Shown here: positions 16,833 to 26,395 of the stretch, piece after piece
Layout: each line of letters starts with the position of its first letter
Numbering within the stretch: the first letter of the stretch is position 1
NCBI RefSeq assembly: GCF_000144405.1
Contig: NC_014371.1
Location: 806,001-870,000 of the forward strand
Source: Prevotella melaninogenica ATCC 25845
GTDB taxonomy: Bacteria; Bacteroidota; Bacteroidia; Bacteroidales; Bacteroidaceae
Length of the DNA: 64,000 bases
Direction: 5' to 3'
Program-made: the position numbers and the translations under genes
The notes under the pieces: generated by a model
What the model was told of the DNA's origin: nothing
Seen by the model: the letters and a program-made list of their open reading frames with translations, nothing else
Database searches by the model: none

Positions 16833-17065
16833 AATAATTGCTATGTGATAAAAGGAAAGAGCCGGCACCTCATCTCATTACCGCAATAACACAGATGGAT
16901 CTCCTTTGGTCTTTTCTCTTGTATTCTCTCTATTTCCCTGCTTTTCCTCATTTCTTGCAGCGGTACTTCCGAGGGTTTACTTTTGCACTCGATAAGTACG
17001 GCAATGGACTGCATAACAGTTTGTTTGCCGAGTAACAATAAAGTAATCAAAACAAAATCAAGGCA

Positions 17066-17335
17066 ATGAAACTCATTATCATCGACCGCAAAGCGTGGGA
17101 GCGGCACTGCTCCGAATTTGCAGACTTTATCCACAGTATCGAACAACTCATCGGCAATCCGCCCGAAAAGGACGAATGGCTCGACAACGAAGCTGTATGT
17201 CGCAGACTCGGTATCAGCAAGCGTACCCTGCAATCATACCGAGATACGGGAAAAATCCCTTTCTCAATGATTGGACACAAGTGTTATTACAAGGAGAGCG
17301 ACATCACGGATTTACTGAACGCAAACAATGAATGA
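17066..17335 (+). CDS. Excisionase-like helix-turn-helix protein, element A
   Basis: An 89-aa protein: a short N-terminal segment (MKLIIIDRKAWERH), then a MerR/excisionase-type HTH with DEWLDNEAVCRRLGISKRTLQSYRDTGKIPFSMIGHKCYYKESDI. Such small proteins act as recombination directionality factors or regulators in CTnDOT-like elements. It is followed 7 bp later by a second HTH gene and is nearly identical to 56506-56775 in element B. The region upstream from the ATCGAT cluster to the start (16833-17065) is non-coding and also shared with element B. Confidence 0.8.
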   Translation: MKLIIIDRKAWERHCSEFADFIHSIEQLIGNPPEKDEWLDNEAVCRRLGISKRTLQSYRDTGKIPFSMIGHKCYYKESDITDLLNANNE

Positions 17336-17342
17336 ATGAACT

Positions 17343-17657
17343 ATGGCGGAGAATGAAATCATTACGCAGGAAGACCCTCAGATGCAGTTGTTTGCACAAC
17401 TGATGGAGGGCATCTTAAAGAAACTGGAGCGTTATTGTTCTACAGCCCGACCGATGTTAGGCGGAGAGGTTTACCTCACTGGCGAGGAGGTTTGCAGTCT
17501 GTTACGTCTGAGTACCCGCACACTTCAGGACTATCGGGACAGCGGAACGATAGCCTACTGCAAAATCGGAGGCAAGATACTTTACAGGCAAAGCGACATA
17601 CAAGCTATGCTCGAAAGACATTATAACGCAATACCCAAGAAATTATGGCAAGAATAG
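17343..17657 (+). CDS. Second excisionase-like helix-turn-helix protein, element A
   Basis: A 104-aa protein. The N-terminal helix (DPQMQLFAQLMEGILKKLERYCS) precedes a HTH_17-type domain (EVYLTGEEVCSLLRLSTRTLQDYRDSGTIAYCKIGGKILYRQSDI). It forms an operon with the preceding HTH gene and overlaps the following DUF3408 gene by 13 bp. The counterpart in element B is 56174-56485. The pair of adjacent HTH genes is the usual excision/transfer control cassette of these elements. Confidence 0.8.
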   Translation: MAENEIITQEDPQMQLFAQLMEGILKKLERYCSTARPMLGGEVYLTGEEVCSLLRLSTRTLQDYRDSGTIAYCKIGGKILYRQSDIQAMLERHYNAIPKKLWQE

Positions 17658-18151
17658 ATGAACAAAGGAAACAACGTCTGGAACAAGCCCTTCGAGATAT
17701 GGGCAATTATGGCGTTAAGCTCCGCAAGCCCGAAGAGTTGCCCGATTTTGACCAGCCGATAGATTATGAAGAGGAAAAGAAAAGATTTGAGCCTGTTAAA
17801 GTTGAGGAACAAAATGACAAGGAGAGTCACAAGGACTATTCTCAACCGTCCTATCAAGAAACAGAGTTGTCACCAACGGAAAGGGCTACTTCTATCGAAG
17901 AGAATTATCAACGAATGGGAAAAACAAAGGACAGGAAGCAATTATCCGAGTTTCAGGGGAAATATCTCCAGCCCTTTCGCAACAGCCACCGCAAAGCCGT
18001 GTATGTATCAGAGGAAACTCAACGAAAGTTGGACTTCGTGGTGAGGAAAATCGGTGAGCAGGGAGCAAGCGTTTCAGGATATGTGGAGCAGGTGCTTCGA
18101 GAACATCTCAACCAATACAAAGATGATGTGGAAAGATGGCGGAAACTCTGA
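17645..18151 (+). CDS. DUF3408 family protein (mobilization-associated)
   Basis: A 168-aa hydrophilic protein. The N-terminal half is charged and probably disordered. The C-terminal part (RKAVYVSEETQRKLDFVVRKIGEQGASVSGYVEQVLREHL) has the ribbon-helix-helix-like pattern of DUF3408 proteins, which lie next to mobilization genes in Bacteroides elements. It overlaps the HTH gene by 13 bp and is followed by an oriT-like inverted repeat. Element B lacks a counterpart; that position holds an array of GACTTAAGTC-type repeats (56035-56165). Confidence 0.7.
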   Translation: MARIDEQRKQRLEQALRDMGNYGVKLRKPEELPDFDQPIDYEEEKKRFEPVKVEEQNDKESHKDYSQPSYQETELSPTERATSIEENYQRMGKTKDRKQLSEFQGKYLQPFRNSHRKAVYVSEETQRKLDFVVRKIGEQGASVSGYVEQVLREHLNQYKDDVERWRKL

Positions 18152-18186
18152 AGTACTGCATTCCTCGAATGTAAGCCTACGCCGAG

Positions 18187-18345
18187 TTACTGTATTCAGT
18201 GAATGCAGTAACACGGTATGGGCTTATAATCCCATTTTCTACATCAGCAAGGTGTGTCTTTGTACCACAAATTGCCATTTGTACCACAAAGACCCTTGCC
18301 CCAAAAGGGGAGATTAAATCACTCCGAAGTCGTGATTAAATAGGC
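18187..18345. other. Candidate oriT region of element A
   Basis: Contains a hairpin ACTGTATTC/GAATGCAGT (about 18191-18211), then a large inverted repeat: GCAAGGTGTGTCTTTGT near 18247 with ACAAAGACCCTTGC near 18286, enclosing two TTTGTACCACAAA units, then CCCC-AAAA-GGGG. The same inverted repeat is in element B at 55862-55927, immediately upstream of a mobilization gene. In element A the match with element B continues through TCGTGATTA and then ends, just before where the mobilization gene would start. Position beside mob genes and repeat structure suggest oriT; not proven. Confidence 0.5.
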
Positions 18346-18531
18346 AAGCTGGAACTTCAGAAGTTGATTTGATGTTGTAAGTAAAAATAATCTGACATCG
18401 CAACGAAATATCTTCAAAGCAGTTTACATTACAATCAATTTATAATTCTTTGCTTTTGAGATTATCCAATGATCAAATCGTTCTAAACTATCATAAATAA
18501 TGTTGTAATAGCCAATTTAGGATCTCGCGCG
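18346..18531. other. Junction between element A backbone and Rhs cargo
   Basis: About 190 bp without a supported gene. Backbone homology to element B stops at its left edge and the immunity gene of the Rhs locus ends at its right edge. I see no recognisable insertion end in it. Confidence 0.4.
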
Positions 18532-19215
18532 TTATTCTTTATTATGAATTACCAAAAGAATTCTAATAGGCTCATAAAACACGCGTGGTAAGGTGTTTAT
18601 TTCCTCAGAATAATTGAATAACTTAAGATACTCTTCTCTACTATATTTTAATATTTCATCTTCTATTATGACTTCTTTGATGCTGAGATTGTAATCACCT
18701 AGAATTCTTGAAATATCTGATATTATTTTATTATTTTTATTCTTAAATTGCGAAGAGATAGTATAATTTGTTCGTTTTTTATTCTTGTTAATTTCTCTAT
18801 TTATTTGAATAAAAGCATCTCCAAAATCAGAAGGGCATATAAATATCTGGTGAAGATGACTTAAGTTATAATTATTTGCGATATTCCATAGCACAAGCCT
18901 TATGAAATTTATTCTTTCCTCATAATTTATGCGCACTTTGTATGTGCCTGGCTTATCTTTTGAAATCATCCTCATGCTTGTAGGATGCCCTTTTAAATCC
19001 AAGCTTAGAGTGAAAATGTCTACAAGAGGTAAATTATTACGTATACATCTATATTCAACATTTACCGAGTTGGATAAAGTTCTAATTTCGTGATGAGATT
19101 TATATTTTCCATCAATAATAACAGTATCTCCACTTATATTGGATGCAGCAGAGATATGAACGTCTAAAATTACGAAAGACATCAGTAAAATCAATCTAAG
19201 ATGAGCATATTTCAT
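18532..19215 (-). CDS. Putative periplasmic immunity protein for the Tae4-like Rhs toxin
   Basis: A 227-aa protein with an N-terminal signal peptide (LILLMSFVILDVHISAA) and no family I recognise. It lies directly downstream of the Rhs toxin gene on the same strand, the standard place for the cognate immunity gene, and a secreted inhibitor fits a toxin that cuts peptidoglycan in the periplasm. The remainder is rich in N, I and K, with AT-rich codon use unlike the element backbone, as is common for toxin-tip and immunity modules. Immunity function is inferred from position and signal peptide only. Confidence 0.6.
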   Translation of the reverse strand: MKYAHLRLILLMSFVILDVHISAASNISGDTVIIDGKYKSHHEIRTLSNSVNVEYRCIRNNLPLVDIFTLSLDLKGHPTSMRMISKDKPGTYKVRINYEERINFIRLVLWNIANNYNLSHLHQIFICPSDFGDAFIQINREINKNKKRTNYTISSQFKNKNNKIISDISRILGDYNLSIKEVIIEDEILKYSREEYLKLFNYSEEINTLPRVFYEPIRILLVIHNKE

Positions 19216-19288
19216 ATCTTTTCCTAAATGTAGTTTTATTCAATATTGTATCTGTTTTAATAAATAAAATTTGGATACTGCTTTTTTA

Positions 19289-19325
19289 GAGGGGTAGCGT
19301 ATATATTTATAATACGCTACCTCTC
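19289..19325. repeat. Inverted repeat between Rhs toxin and immunity gene
   Basis: GAGGGGTAGCGTAT (19289-19302) pairs with ATACGCTACCTCTC (19312-19325), a 14-bp stem with G-T pairs. It lies in the 161 bp between the toxin stop and the immunity start. No T-run follows it on the minus strand, so it is not a classical terminator; it may attenuate or stabilise the transcript. Confidence 0.5.
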
Positions 19326-19376
19326 GTCCTAAGTTTAGTTAAATTAGCTTCTATTTTGACATGTGTAGATAACTTT

Positions 19377-22300
19377 TTATTGTATTACAGAAACTTGAAA
19401 ATCTCTTTTCTTTTGTTGGTCGTAATATCCATAACCTCCTGTTGATCCCCATTTATAATTAAAAACTACATCTACATGGCCAGAAGCATTACTGAAATAT
19501 CTTTTGGGGATGAAAGGCAAGCCGTAATTTACTTTTTTATGATGTGTATATGACACGATATGGCCTGGATATACTTTCCTTAAATAATTATACATCAATT
19601 CCGCATTTACAATATAATTCATTCCATTTGCACCCTTTAGGGTCTGCTTTCCCATTGCAGGAATTGTATAACCTGCATTGTTTAATGCCATGCTTAAGCG
19701 TAAAGCGCATCCATTTAGATCATTACCAGCAGCATTCCATTTAGTTAATTCCTGTTTAACTTCTCCTCCTATTTTCTTCGCAAGAGAAAGTGCGTCTATC
19801 CATTCATTACCATCATATGATCCAATTAAATATTCATCATATATTTTCTTTGCCCTTCTAGTTCCAAGTGAATGAGACAAATCATTAAATAAAATGGAGA
19901 ATGCACCTGTAACTGCACCATTGGCAAATTTTCCCCCACCAATTTCATCAATCGTCCCACTTAATATAGAATTAGCCATAATTTTTTCTATGTCAGATAA
20001 GTTTACTGAATTTATAAGATGACTTCCACCACTAGATACAGCTCCCATCATAAAACCGTGGAGCATATTACCTCCTTGTACACCTTCTAGCCAAGCTTGT
20101 GAAAACGTATGTTTAAACAATTGCTCGAATATAGTACCATCGCCTGACGCAAAATTCAAAAAACCACTTGCGCCACCAACTACGGCTCCGACAAAGGTGC
20201 TTTTTGCTATTTGACCAAGATTCGCCCCGTTAAGTAGGGCACCCGTCAAAGCGCCAGCAGCACCTCCTGCAGCCCCTGCAATTATGGCAATAGCAGGTCC
20301 ACTCGCTGTACCTGCAGTTACTACAGAAACTGCTATACCAACTATAGACGCAGTAATTGTTTTCCAGTTTTTGCTGAACCAACTATATCCAGATGGATCT
20401 ATCAGGGAAAGAGGGTTGTTTATACAATACGCATAGCGGTTCAGACTTTGTGTAAAGTCCGGACTCTGTATAAACGGGTCTGCGGAAATAAAACGCCCTA
20501 CGACAGGGTCATACATTCTACCGTCCATATTGACCAGTTCAAACAAGTCAATATGCTCATGTCCGCCGAAGCCATGATCATTATAAGCATTGTTTGATGC
20601 CATCACATCAAATACTACCCATGTCTCTGGGTTACGTCTTAATCCCCATGCATCATAGCTTAGTTCCTGATACAGTTTGCCGAGTTCATCGGAATAAGCC
20701 TGAATGGAGCCTAAGTGGTCATGATGTATGTATTTTACATCTTTAATGTCATTAGCATCCTGTGAGAGTATTGCCACAGCCTTTCCCAACACAAAGATAT
20801 AGTTCGTGCTGCTTATCTTACCATTTTCAACTTTCTGCTCAAACAGATTATCCACATAATATTTCCGCACTCCCTGAATGTCTACCAATACTCTCGATTT
20901 GTCTGGACCATATTCTATCAGCATTGTTTTATCGCCTGATACAATCTTGGCAACTTTGTCGAAAGAGTTATAGCTGATTTCATCCCAAGCCGCAATGGAA
21001 CGCTTGCAATCCGTAATGGAAGACAACTTGTTGGAACCGTCTGTATAGATATATGTTCCGACATCAGACTTGCTGGTTATATTGCCAGCGTTGTCATAAG
21101 TCATGGACTGTGTTACCTGACCGTTCTTACGAACTGTTGTCAGACGATACAAACCATCATACGAGAAGGATTCCGATAGATTTCTCTTTAAATCACGGCG
21201 TGTGACAAGATTGCCCATGGCATCAAAACTGTATGTCCAATTTTGAATTCCGGGTGTCAATATGCTGGAGATAGTACCTTTCTTTGGATCATGAGCCGTT
21301 GTTGTGATGAGGCCGTTTCCGTATTCTTCCTTCTCAATCTGTCTCCTTGCATCCAGGGCATGGAGCTTCCAATAGAGTTTCTGGTTGTCGGCATTTGAAA
21401 CTGATATCTGTATTCCGCAGGCATCATACCCATTCTTTACTTTCAGTCCTTTGGGATATTTTATGGTCTCAACCTGATTTGCCAAATTGTATGTATACTC
21501 CGTCTCATACTCCCTGTCATCTATGACAGTATTTTTCTTGACAACTCTTCCGTAATCATCATAAGTATATATCTCTGACGACTGTATGGAACCGACAGAA
21601 ACGACTTCGTCAACAGCACCTTTCCATCCTCTGTCATACGTAGTTGAAATTGTTACATCCGGTCTGATTTCCTGTATAATACGTCCACCAGTGTCATATT
21701 CAAATCGGGTCTCCCCGTGACCATCTTGATGGGCTATGAGCTCTCCAAACGCATTGTATGTGTCCTGGGAATGCCCTAAATCCGGATCATCCAAACTTAT
21801 TCGGTTTCCTGCTATGTCATAGGAACAGTGGATGGTCGTCCTTGGCCCCTTAGTTTCTATGCACTTTCCATCCGCATCATATTTGTAAGTAATACCTGTG
21901 CCAGCATTGTCAATACTAGAAGCCAGCAAGCCGTTAAGATTGCTAATTTTTGTACTGATGCTTCCAAGTGGGTCCGTTGCCGTAGTCTTAAGTCCACTAT
22001 ATGCGAAGATGTGGCGGCTTCCATCAGGGGCTGTTTGCGCAATCGTCCTGCCCACTACATCGTATTCATTCTTGCTCCAATACTGTTGTCCGCCGACATA
22101 ATATGGCTCAGAAGTCCTTTCGACAAGCCCCTTCTTATCATAAGTCTGGTCTGTGTAGACCTTCTTCCCGTTAACCGACTCCGTAACTTTTCTCAACAGA
22201 CGTCCTAAACAGTCGTAGAACTCGATGGAAGAAGGCTCTCCTGTAGTCTTGTTCCATTCAAAATACAATGCGTTCGCTGGTGCATCAGACATTCCGGCAC

Positions 22301-25300
22301 TCCACCCCGTAGTTTTCAATGCTTTTGAGATAGGGGTAGATGCTGTAACAAGATTACCGAATTTATCGTAAGTGTAATTGGTAACAATGCCGTTCTTATC
22401 CGTTGAAGCGGTAACAAGTCCCTCCACCTCATTGTATTTCGATGTTTCAAGAAATCCTAAACTGTTGATAGAGGATACGATATATCTACCCTTGGCATCA
22501 TAGTGGGTTTGAGTAATCCTTTCTGATGAGCCATCAAGAGAAGAAACAGTACTTTTAACAATGTTTCCAAAGTTGTCGTGGACGTATGTTTTTCTATAGC
22601 CCAATTCGGTATTTCCCGGGGCAAACACTTCTGTGGTCAGCATGCCGGAATTCGGATCATATTCGAATGAGGACTTCCGAGTTGTTGTACCACTCTCATT
22701 GGATTTGGAAACAATACTTTCCGTTAGTCTGCCTAAAAGCCATTTGTCAGTATTATTGATGAAAGTACTGGTGGTGGTTGTCTCAATGCTTCCATTCTTA
22801 ACAATGGTTTTTGTGGTATTCCCCCAAGTGTCATACTCATAGTCTGTCTTTACATCCTTGATTAGTTCACCGGTGTTAAACTCGTAGTTCTTCTGATGAA
22901 CCGTCATCGGCATATAGGTATAGATGCTAGAATTATAGGACGACGAAGCATAGTTTGATTTAAGTGTATATGTAAGGTAGCTCTCCTCAATCACCTTGTC
23001 GTTGACAATGGTCTGGCTATGCTTGGGCGCAATCACATATTTCTCGATGTTCACCGAATATTCGGTAGTGTTCAGTGTATTGGTGGTCTCGTCTTTCACA
23101 TAGCATTTTGCAAAGCCCAGCAAACCACGCCCATTTTTGTGGAATAACGCATCTTCATATCTGTAAGATGTTACATTAGTCCCGCCAATTCCATCTGGTG
23201 TTGAAACAGACGCCACTACAGGCCATGACAATCCTATGGAGACAAGAGGATATGAATTTGTCCTGCCTCTGGTAAATACACTTTCATCTGTCAGATATTT
23301 ATAATCAATATTGGTGGAATTGCCCAAACCGTCTTTGATACCCGTCAAAAGACTATGTTTGTCAGATGGCATCAAATAAACCTGATAACCATCCCAGTTG
23401 CTTTTATTCCAATTAGAGGTACAAACGAAATCAGCTTTTCCGTCACCGTTGAAATCGCCAACATAGAAATGCCACCTGTCTGTAGCATATACACTACCAC
23501 CTTTTACCTGTTTATAAAAATTGCCTCTTCCGTCACTAAGGTAGGCCTGCGGTTGCGTCATATTACTTCCAGAAGATGTCTTGTCGATGGCCTGGAAGTC
23601 ATCGAATCCATCACCGTTTAGATCCGCAATATACAGTTGCTTTGAACGTGCATCAAAGGGTTTTTCATAATACTCTGTGGTAAACTTGCCATCCCCTTTT
23701 GAATAATTGATGCACCAAGTACTCCATCCTCCTCTATTGGGATCTTTTGTCCACCCAGTAAGCAGCATGTCAGTCTTTCCATCTCCATTGAAATCTCCAA
23801 GTTCCAGATAATGGTTCTTATTAGGCCATGACGATTTATCCTCCTTAGTCATGGTTCCCACACCATCACAATACATGATACAGTTACCGTTGTCATTAAG
23901 GTTCATCACATCTGTCAGTCCATCTCCATTGAAATCGCCAAATTCCACTTTGTTCCACTTTTCGGAGCAATATCTAACCGCTGTATAACCTAAAGGTGTT
24001 ATCCCATATGCACCCTGCTCTGAGCGGATTAGTTTACACTCTTTGGAATTCGAAAGCCATGCGAACAAGTCGGCAACTCCATCGCCATTTAATTCTACTG
24101 TTTGGATTGTATAGTCTGTTGGAAGTGAGATGAAACATTTCGAGAAAGCAAGACTTATCTTTCCGTTGTTGTCCACCGATGTTGTGTATAAGTCGCAGTT
24201 ATGCCATTTGCCGGAATGGCATCGTTTTGCAACAACATCGGCATAACCGTCACCGTTAAAGTCCCCACAGACAACCTGCTCAAGTTTATCGTCATTCCAG
24301 TTCCATGTCCCACTTGCGACCTGTTCAAAGTAAGTGCTATGACTTATAAAAAGTTTCCAGCCTTTCCAACCTGCTCTGTCATTCTCTGGAGTTGCTATGA
24401 AATCTGCCAATCCATCGCCATTGAAATCACCTACAGTCAAAGTCGCCTTGTGAATAAGTTTTGTCTGGGAGTAATTGTAATTCTTTACCTTAAAATCGCT
24501 AAGATTGGTCCACGTCAGTTGTGTCGGATTCTTATGTTCTCCTCCAGACGCGGTCTCTGTTACTTCTGAAAGTTGATATTTGCGGTTTTCGACTTGATAA
24601 TTAAACTGAAAGTTACGCACGACTTGGTCTCCCATGAACAGTGCTATAGAAAAAAGAAGTTGGCTCCTTTTAACTCTCGCGCCATTGACATAAGTAACCG
24701 GTGAATAAGGATTGCTCATGTAACTAAAACGGATTGAGGCATAAGGAGACAATCCTACCGTGGCATTTCCCGTATAGTCAATTCGTGAAGGATAGAAATC
24801 ATTGGTACTAGCCTCACCACCATATGTGACGGTGAAATAGTTACCTTTTGTGTCAGATACTTTTGACACAAGCCAAAACAGGGTTGAGTCTGTTTCTGCC
24901 TTACCTAATGCTTTTGATACGGTTACATAATCATATATCAATCCGGACTTGGTATATACCGTGAAAGATGTAGGGTTGGTACTTTTTCCATTTGCCAAGA
25001 TTTTTGCGAAAGAATTATTTTCTGTTCTATATTCTGTTTCCGTACCATAAGAATAGTTATATTTTATTAATCTCTGACCGTCCAATGCAAAATGATCACG
25101 ACTAGTAAAATCTATTGCTGTGGCCATCCCATCATGAAACCTGTCTGATGGAATTCGGCTTATAATGGATAGTCCCATAAGGTCAAAGCCATATCCAGCC
25201 AAACCATTTTTCGTGGAACTGTTGTAACATACTGATAAATTCGGCTTCATACCACCTGTTCCGGGAAGAGCTGGTATCGGGATTTCGTATGACAGTTGTC

Positions 25301-25448
25301 CTGTAGGAGAAACATTTATCTCATCATTGATTTTGCCGAAAACTCCATTTCCGACTCCTCCGTGTTCTTTATCAGTATAAAGACGTTCCTGTGCAAGACT
25401 GCTTATCGTTACCAATAAATATATCAAAAGAAGTAAATGTTTTTTCAT
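19377..25448 (-). CDS. Rhs/SpvB-type polymorphic toxin with Tae4-like amidase tip
   Basis: A 2023-aa secreted toxin. A Sec signal peptide (LLLLIYLLVTISSLAQ) leads into a SpvB-like domain (LSYEIPIPALPGTGGMKPNLSVCYNS). At least seven FG-GAP/VCBS-type calcium loops (DFNGDGLAD, DFNGDGYAD and others) follow, then YD repeats (about 900-1620) and the Rhs core end (HHDHLGSIQAYS, MYDPVVGRFISADPF, NRYAYCINNPLSLIDPSG). After a glycine/alanine-rich hydrophobic pre-toxin segment, the last about 130 residues have NGCALRLSMALNNAGYTIP near 1911 and SGHVDVVFN near 1991. These match the Cys and His motifs of Tae4 amidases, which cut peptidoglycan cross-link peptides. It starts 5 bp after a T9SS-sorted small protein and has no T9SS domain of its own. 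Confidence 0.85.
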   Translation of the reverse strand: MKKHLLLLIYLLVTISSLAQERLYTDKEHGGVGNGVFGKINDEINVSPTGQLSYEIPIPALPGTGGMKPNLSVCYNSSTKNGLAGYGFDLMGLSIISRIPSDRFHDGMATAIDFTSRDHFALDGQRLIKYNYSYGTETEYRTENNSFAKILANGKSTNPTSFTVYTKSGLIYDYVTVSKALGKAETDSTLFWLVSKVSDTKGNYFTVTYGGEASTNDFYPSRIDYTGNATVGLSPYASIRFSYMSNPYSPVTYVNGARVKRSQLLFSIALFMGDQVVRNFQFNYQVENRKYQLSEVTETASGGEHKNPTQLTWTNLSDFKVKNYNYSQTKLIHKATLTVGDFNGDGLADFIATPENDRAGWKGWKLFISHSTYFEQVASGTWNWNDDKLEQVVCGDFNGDGYADVVAKRCHSGKWHNCDLYTTSVDNNGKISLAFSKCFISLPTDYTIQTVELNGDGVADLFAWLSNSKECKLIRSEQGAYGITPLGYTAVRYCSEKWNKVEFGDFNGDGLTDVMNLNDNGNCIMYCDGVGTMTKEDKSSWPNKNHYLELGDFNGDGKTDMLLTGWTKDPNRGGWSTWCINYSKGDGKFTTEYYEKPFDARSKQLYIADLNGDGFDDFQAIDKTSSGSNMTQPQAYLSDGRGNFYKQVKGGSVYATDRWHFYVGDFNGDGKADFVCTSNWNKSNWDGYQVYLMPSDKHSLLTGIKDGLGNSTNIDYKYLTDESVFTRGRTNSYPLVSIGLSWPVVASVSTPDGIGGTNVTSYRYEDALFHKNGRGLLGFAKCYVKDETTNTLNTTEYSVNIEKYVIAPKHSQTIVNDKVIEESYLTYTLKSNYASSSYNSSIYTYMPMTVHQKNYEFNTGELIKDVKTDYEYDTWGNTTKTIVKNGSIETTTTSTFINNTDKWLLGRLTESIVSKSNESGTTTRKSSFEYDPNSGMLTTEVFAPGNTELGYRKTYVHDNFGNIVKSTVSSLDGSSERITQTHYDAKGRYIVSSINSLGFLETSKYNEVEGLVTASTDKNGIVTNYTYDKFGNLVTASTPISKALKTTGWSAGMSDAPANALYFEWNKTTGEPSSIEFYDCLGRLLRKVTESVNGKKVYTDQTYDKKGLVERTSEPYYVGGQQYWSKNEYDVVGRTIAQTAPDGSRHIFAYSGLKTTATDPLGSISTKISNLNGLLASSIDNAGTGITYKYDADGKCIETKGPRTTIHCSYDIAGNRISLDDPDLGHSQDTYNAFGELIAHQDGHGETRFEYDTGGRIIQEIRPDVTISTTYDRGWKGAVDEVVSVGSIQSSEIYTYDDYGRVVKKNTVIDDREYETEYTYNLANQVETIKYPKGLKVKNGYDACGIQISVSNADNQKLYWKLHALDARRQIEKEEYGNGLITTTAHDPKKGTISSILTPGIQNWTYSFDAMGNLVTRRDLKRNLSESFSYDGLYRLTTVRKNGQVTQSMTYDNAGNITSKSDVGTYIYTDGSNKLSSITDCKRSIAAWDEISYNSFDKVAKIVSGDKTMLIEYGPDKSRVLVDIQGVRKYYVDNLFEQKVENGKISSTNYIFVLGKAVAILSQDANDIKDVKYIHHDHLGSIQAYSDELGKLYQELSYDAWGLRRNPETWVVFDVMASNNAYNDHGFGGHEHIDLFELVNMDGRMYDPVVGRFISADPFIQSPDFTQSLNRYAYCINNPLSLIDPSGYSWFSKNWKTITASIVGIAVSVVTAGTASGPAIAIIAGAAGGAAGALTGALLNGANLGQIAKSTFVGAVVGGASGFLNFASGDGTIFEQLFKHTFSQAWLEGVQGGNMLHGFMMGAVSSGGSHLINSVNLSDIEKIMANSILSGTIDEIGGGKFANGAVTGAFSILFNDLSHSLGTRRAKKIYDEYLIGSYDGNEWIDALSLAKKIGGEVKQELTKWNAAGNDLNGCALRLSMALNNAGYTIPAMGKQTLKGANGMNYIVNAELMYNYLRKVYPGHIVSYTHHKKVNYGLPFIPKRYFSNASGHVDVVFNYKWGSTGGYGYYDQQKKRDFQVSVIQ

Positions 25449-25453
25449 AAGCT

Positions 25454-25870
25454 CTAATTTTTAAGCAATTTATATGATTTTTCAAAGTCCTCTCCACTTA
25501 CTTTAACAATGTAAATTCCTTTTGGCAGGTTTGTAGTCGTTAAGGTAATACTTCCATTCCCAATTAAACCATTGAAAGCAACTTGACCTGATACATTTGC
25601 CATGATATATGATAAATTATGGCCAGACGGCAATCCCATAACCGAAATAGAAAGCTGATTTTGAAAAGTCGGGGATGGTGAGAGGTCTACTTTTAACCGT
25701 TTTGTGTCTATAGAAACCTTTGGGGCTTTCTTGGCTTTTGGAGGTGTTCCCTTAATAACTCGGGAAGTACAGCTTCCTTGTGCATTATATGTATAAACAA
25801 TCGTCTGTCCCTCTGCCTTAGTATATGTAAAGACAAATAGCAGTACAGATAAAATGGCTTTGTTCTTCAT
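25454..25870 (-). CDS. Small secreted protein with T9SS type A sorting domain, upstream of Rhs
   Basis: A 138-aa protein: signal peptide (ILSVLLFVFTYTKAEGQ), a short YTYNAQGSCTSR segment that resembles an Rhs YD repeat, a linker, and a C-terminal type A T9SS sorting domain (LSPSPTFQNQLSISV, then LPKGIYIVKVSGEDFEKSYKLLKN). The sorting domain directs passage of the outer membrane by the type IX system. The gene ends 5 bp before the Rhs toxin start, so the two are almost certainly one operon. As it has little more than a sorting domain, it may act as an export partner for the toxin. This is an inference; it could also be a surface protein with its own role. Confidence 0.75.
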   Translation of the reverse strand: MKNKAILSVLLFVFTYTKAEGQTIVYTYNAQGSCTSRVIKGTPPKAKKAPKVSIDTKRLKVDLSPSPTFQNQLSISVMGLPSGHNLSYIMANVSGQVAFNGLIGNGSITLTTTNLPKGIYIVKVSGEDFEKSYKLLKN

Positions 25871-26395
25871 CGGTTTATAATTTTAGTTAACTATTAAATG
25901 AATACTTATAAAACATTTACGTTAATAAGAAATTAAGCTTATAGAGGATACTTTGGTAATATCCAGTATAAAGGCAAAAAGATACTATGGGAAGAAAAAG
26001 TTGGAATTGTGATAGACCAACCGAAAAGTCAAACGCCACGAATTGGAAAGATACGCGACATGTACAAGGCATATAGCAAAATAGTCTGCAGGTATTCCAT
26101 ACTCCAAAATCTTTTACTATTATATCGCAAAAATAAAGTATTAAAATGAAATTGCCAAGAAAATCGAAGAAAATTTCTGCAGAAAGTGCATTTTTAACAT
26201 TTCGAGCACTTTAAATGCATGCAAACAAGGGAATGTCAGGTGTATACCCGCTGAAAATGAGACTCCGTTTTTCTGTAGGGACATAAGCTATATTCATTGA
26301 CGGAAATAGCCCCTGATGGTAAAAGTTGATGTTCTCTTTTGTTTTCTTCAAGAAATAAACTACCTTTGCATTGTTGAGTTAAATATTCTTTGAGA
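25871..26395. other. Non-coding stretch upstream of the element A Rhs operon
   Basis: No convincing gene in about 520 bp. A plus-strand frame of about 65 codons ending near 26147 (including ILWEEKVGIVIDQPKSQTPRIGKI) looks like the tail of a lost gene but is unrecognised. A TACCTTTGC box near 26361-26369 could be a rightward promoter reading towards the element end. Confidence 0.4.

Noticed and set aside
18532..19215. Reading this as a T9SS or Rhs accessory gene instead of immunity
   Set aside because: It is downstream of the toxin, has no sorting domain and shows the AT-rich codon use of the other immunity genes; immunity remains the simpler reading, though unproven.
25950..26150. Small plus-strand frame upstream of the element A Rhs operon
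   Set aside because: No start codon with context, no recognised family; recorded only as a possible gene tail.
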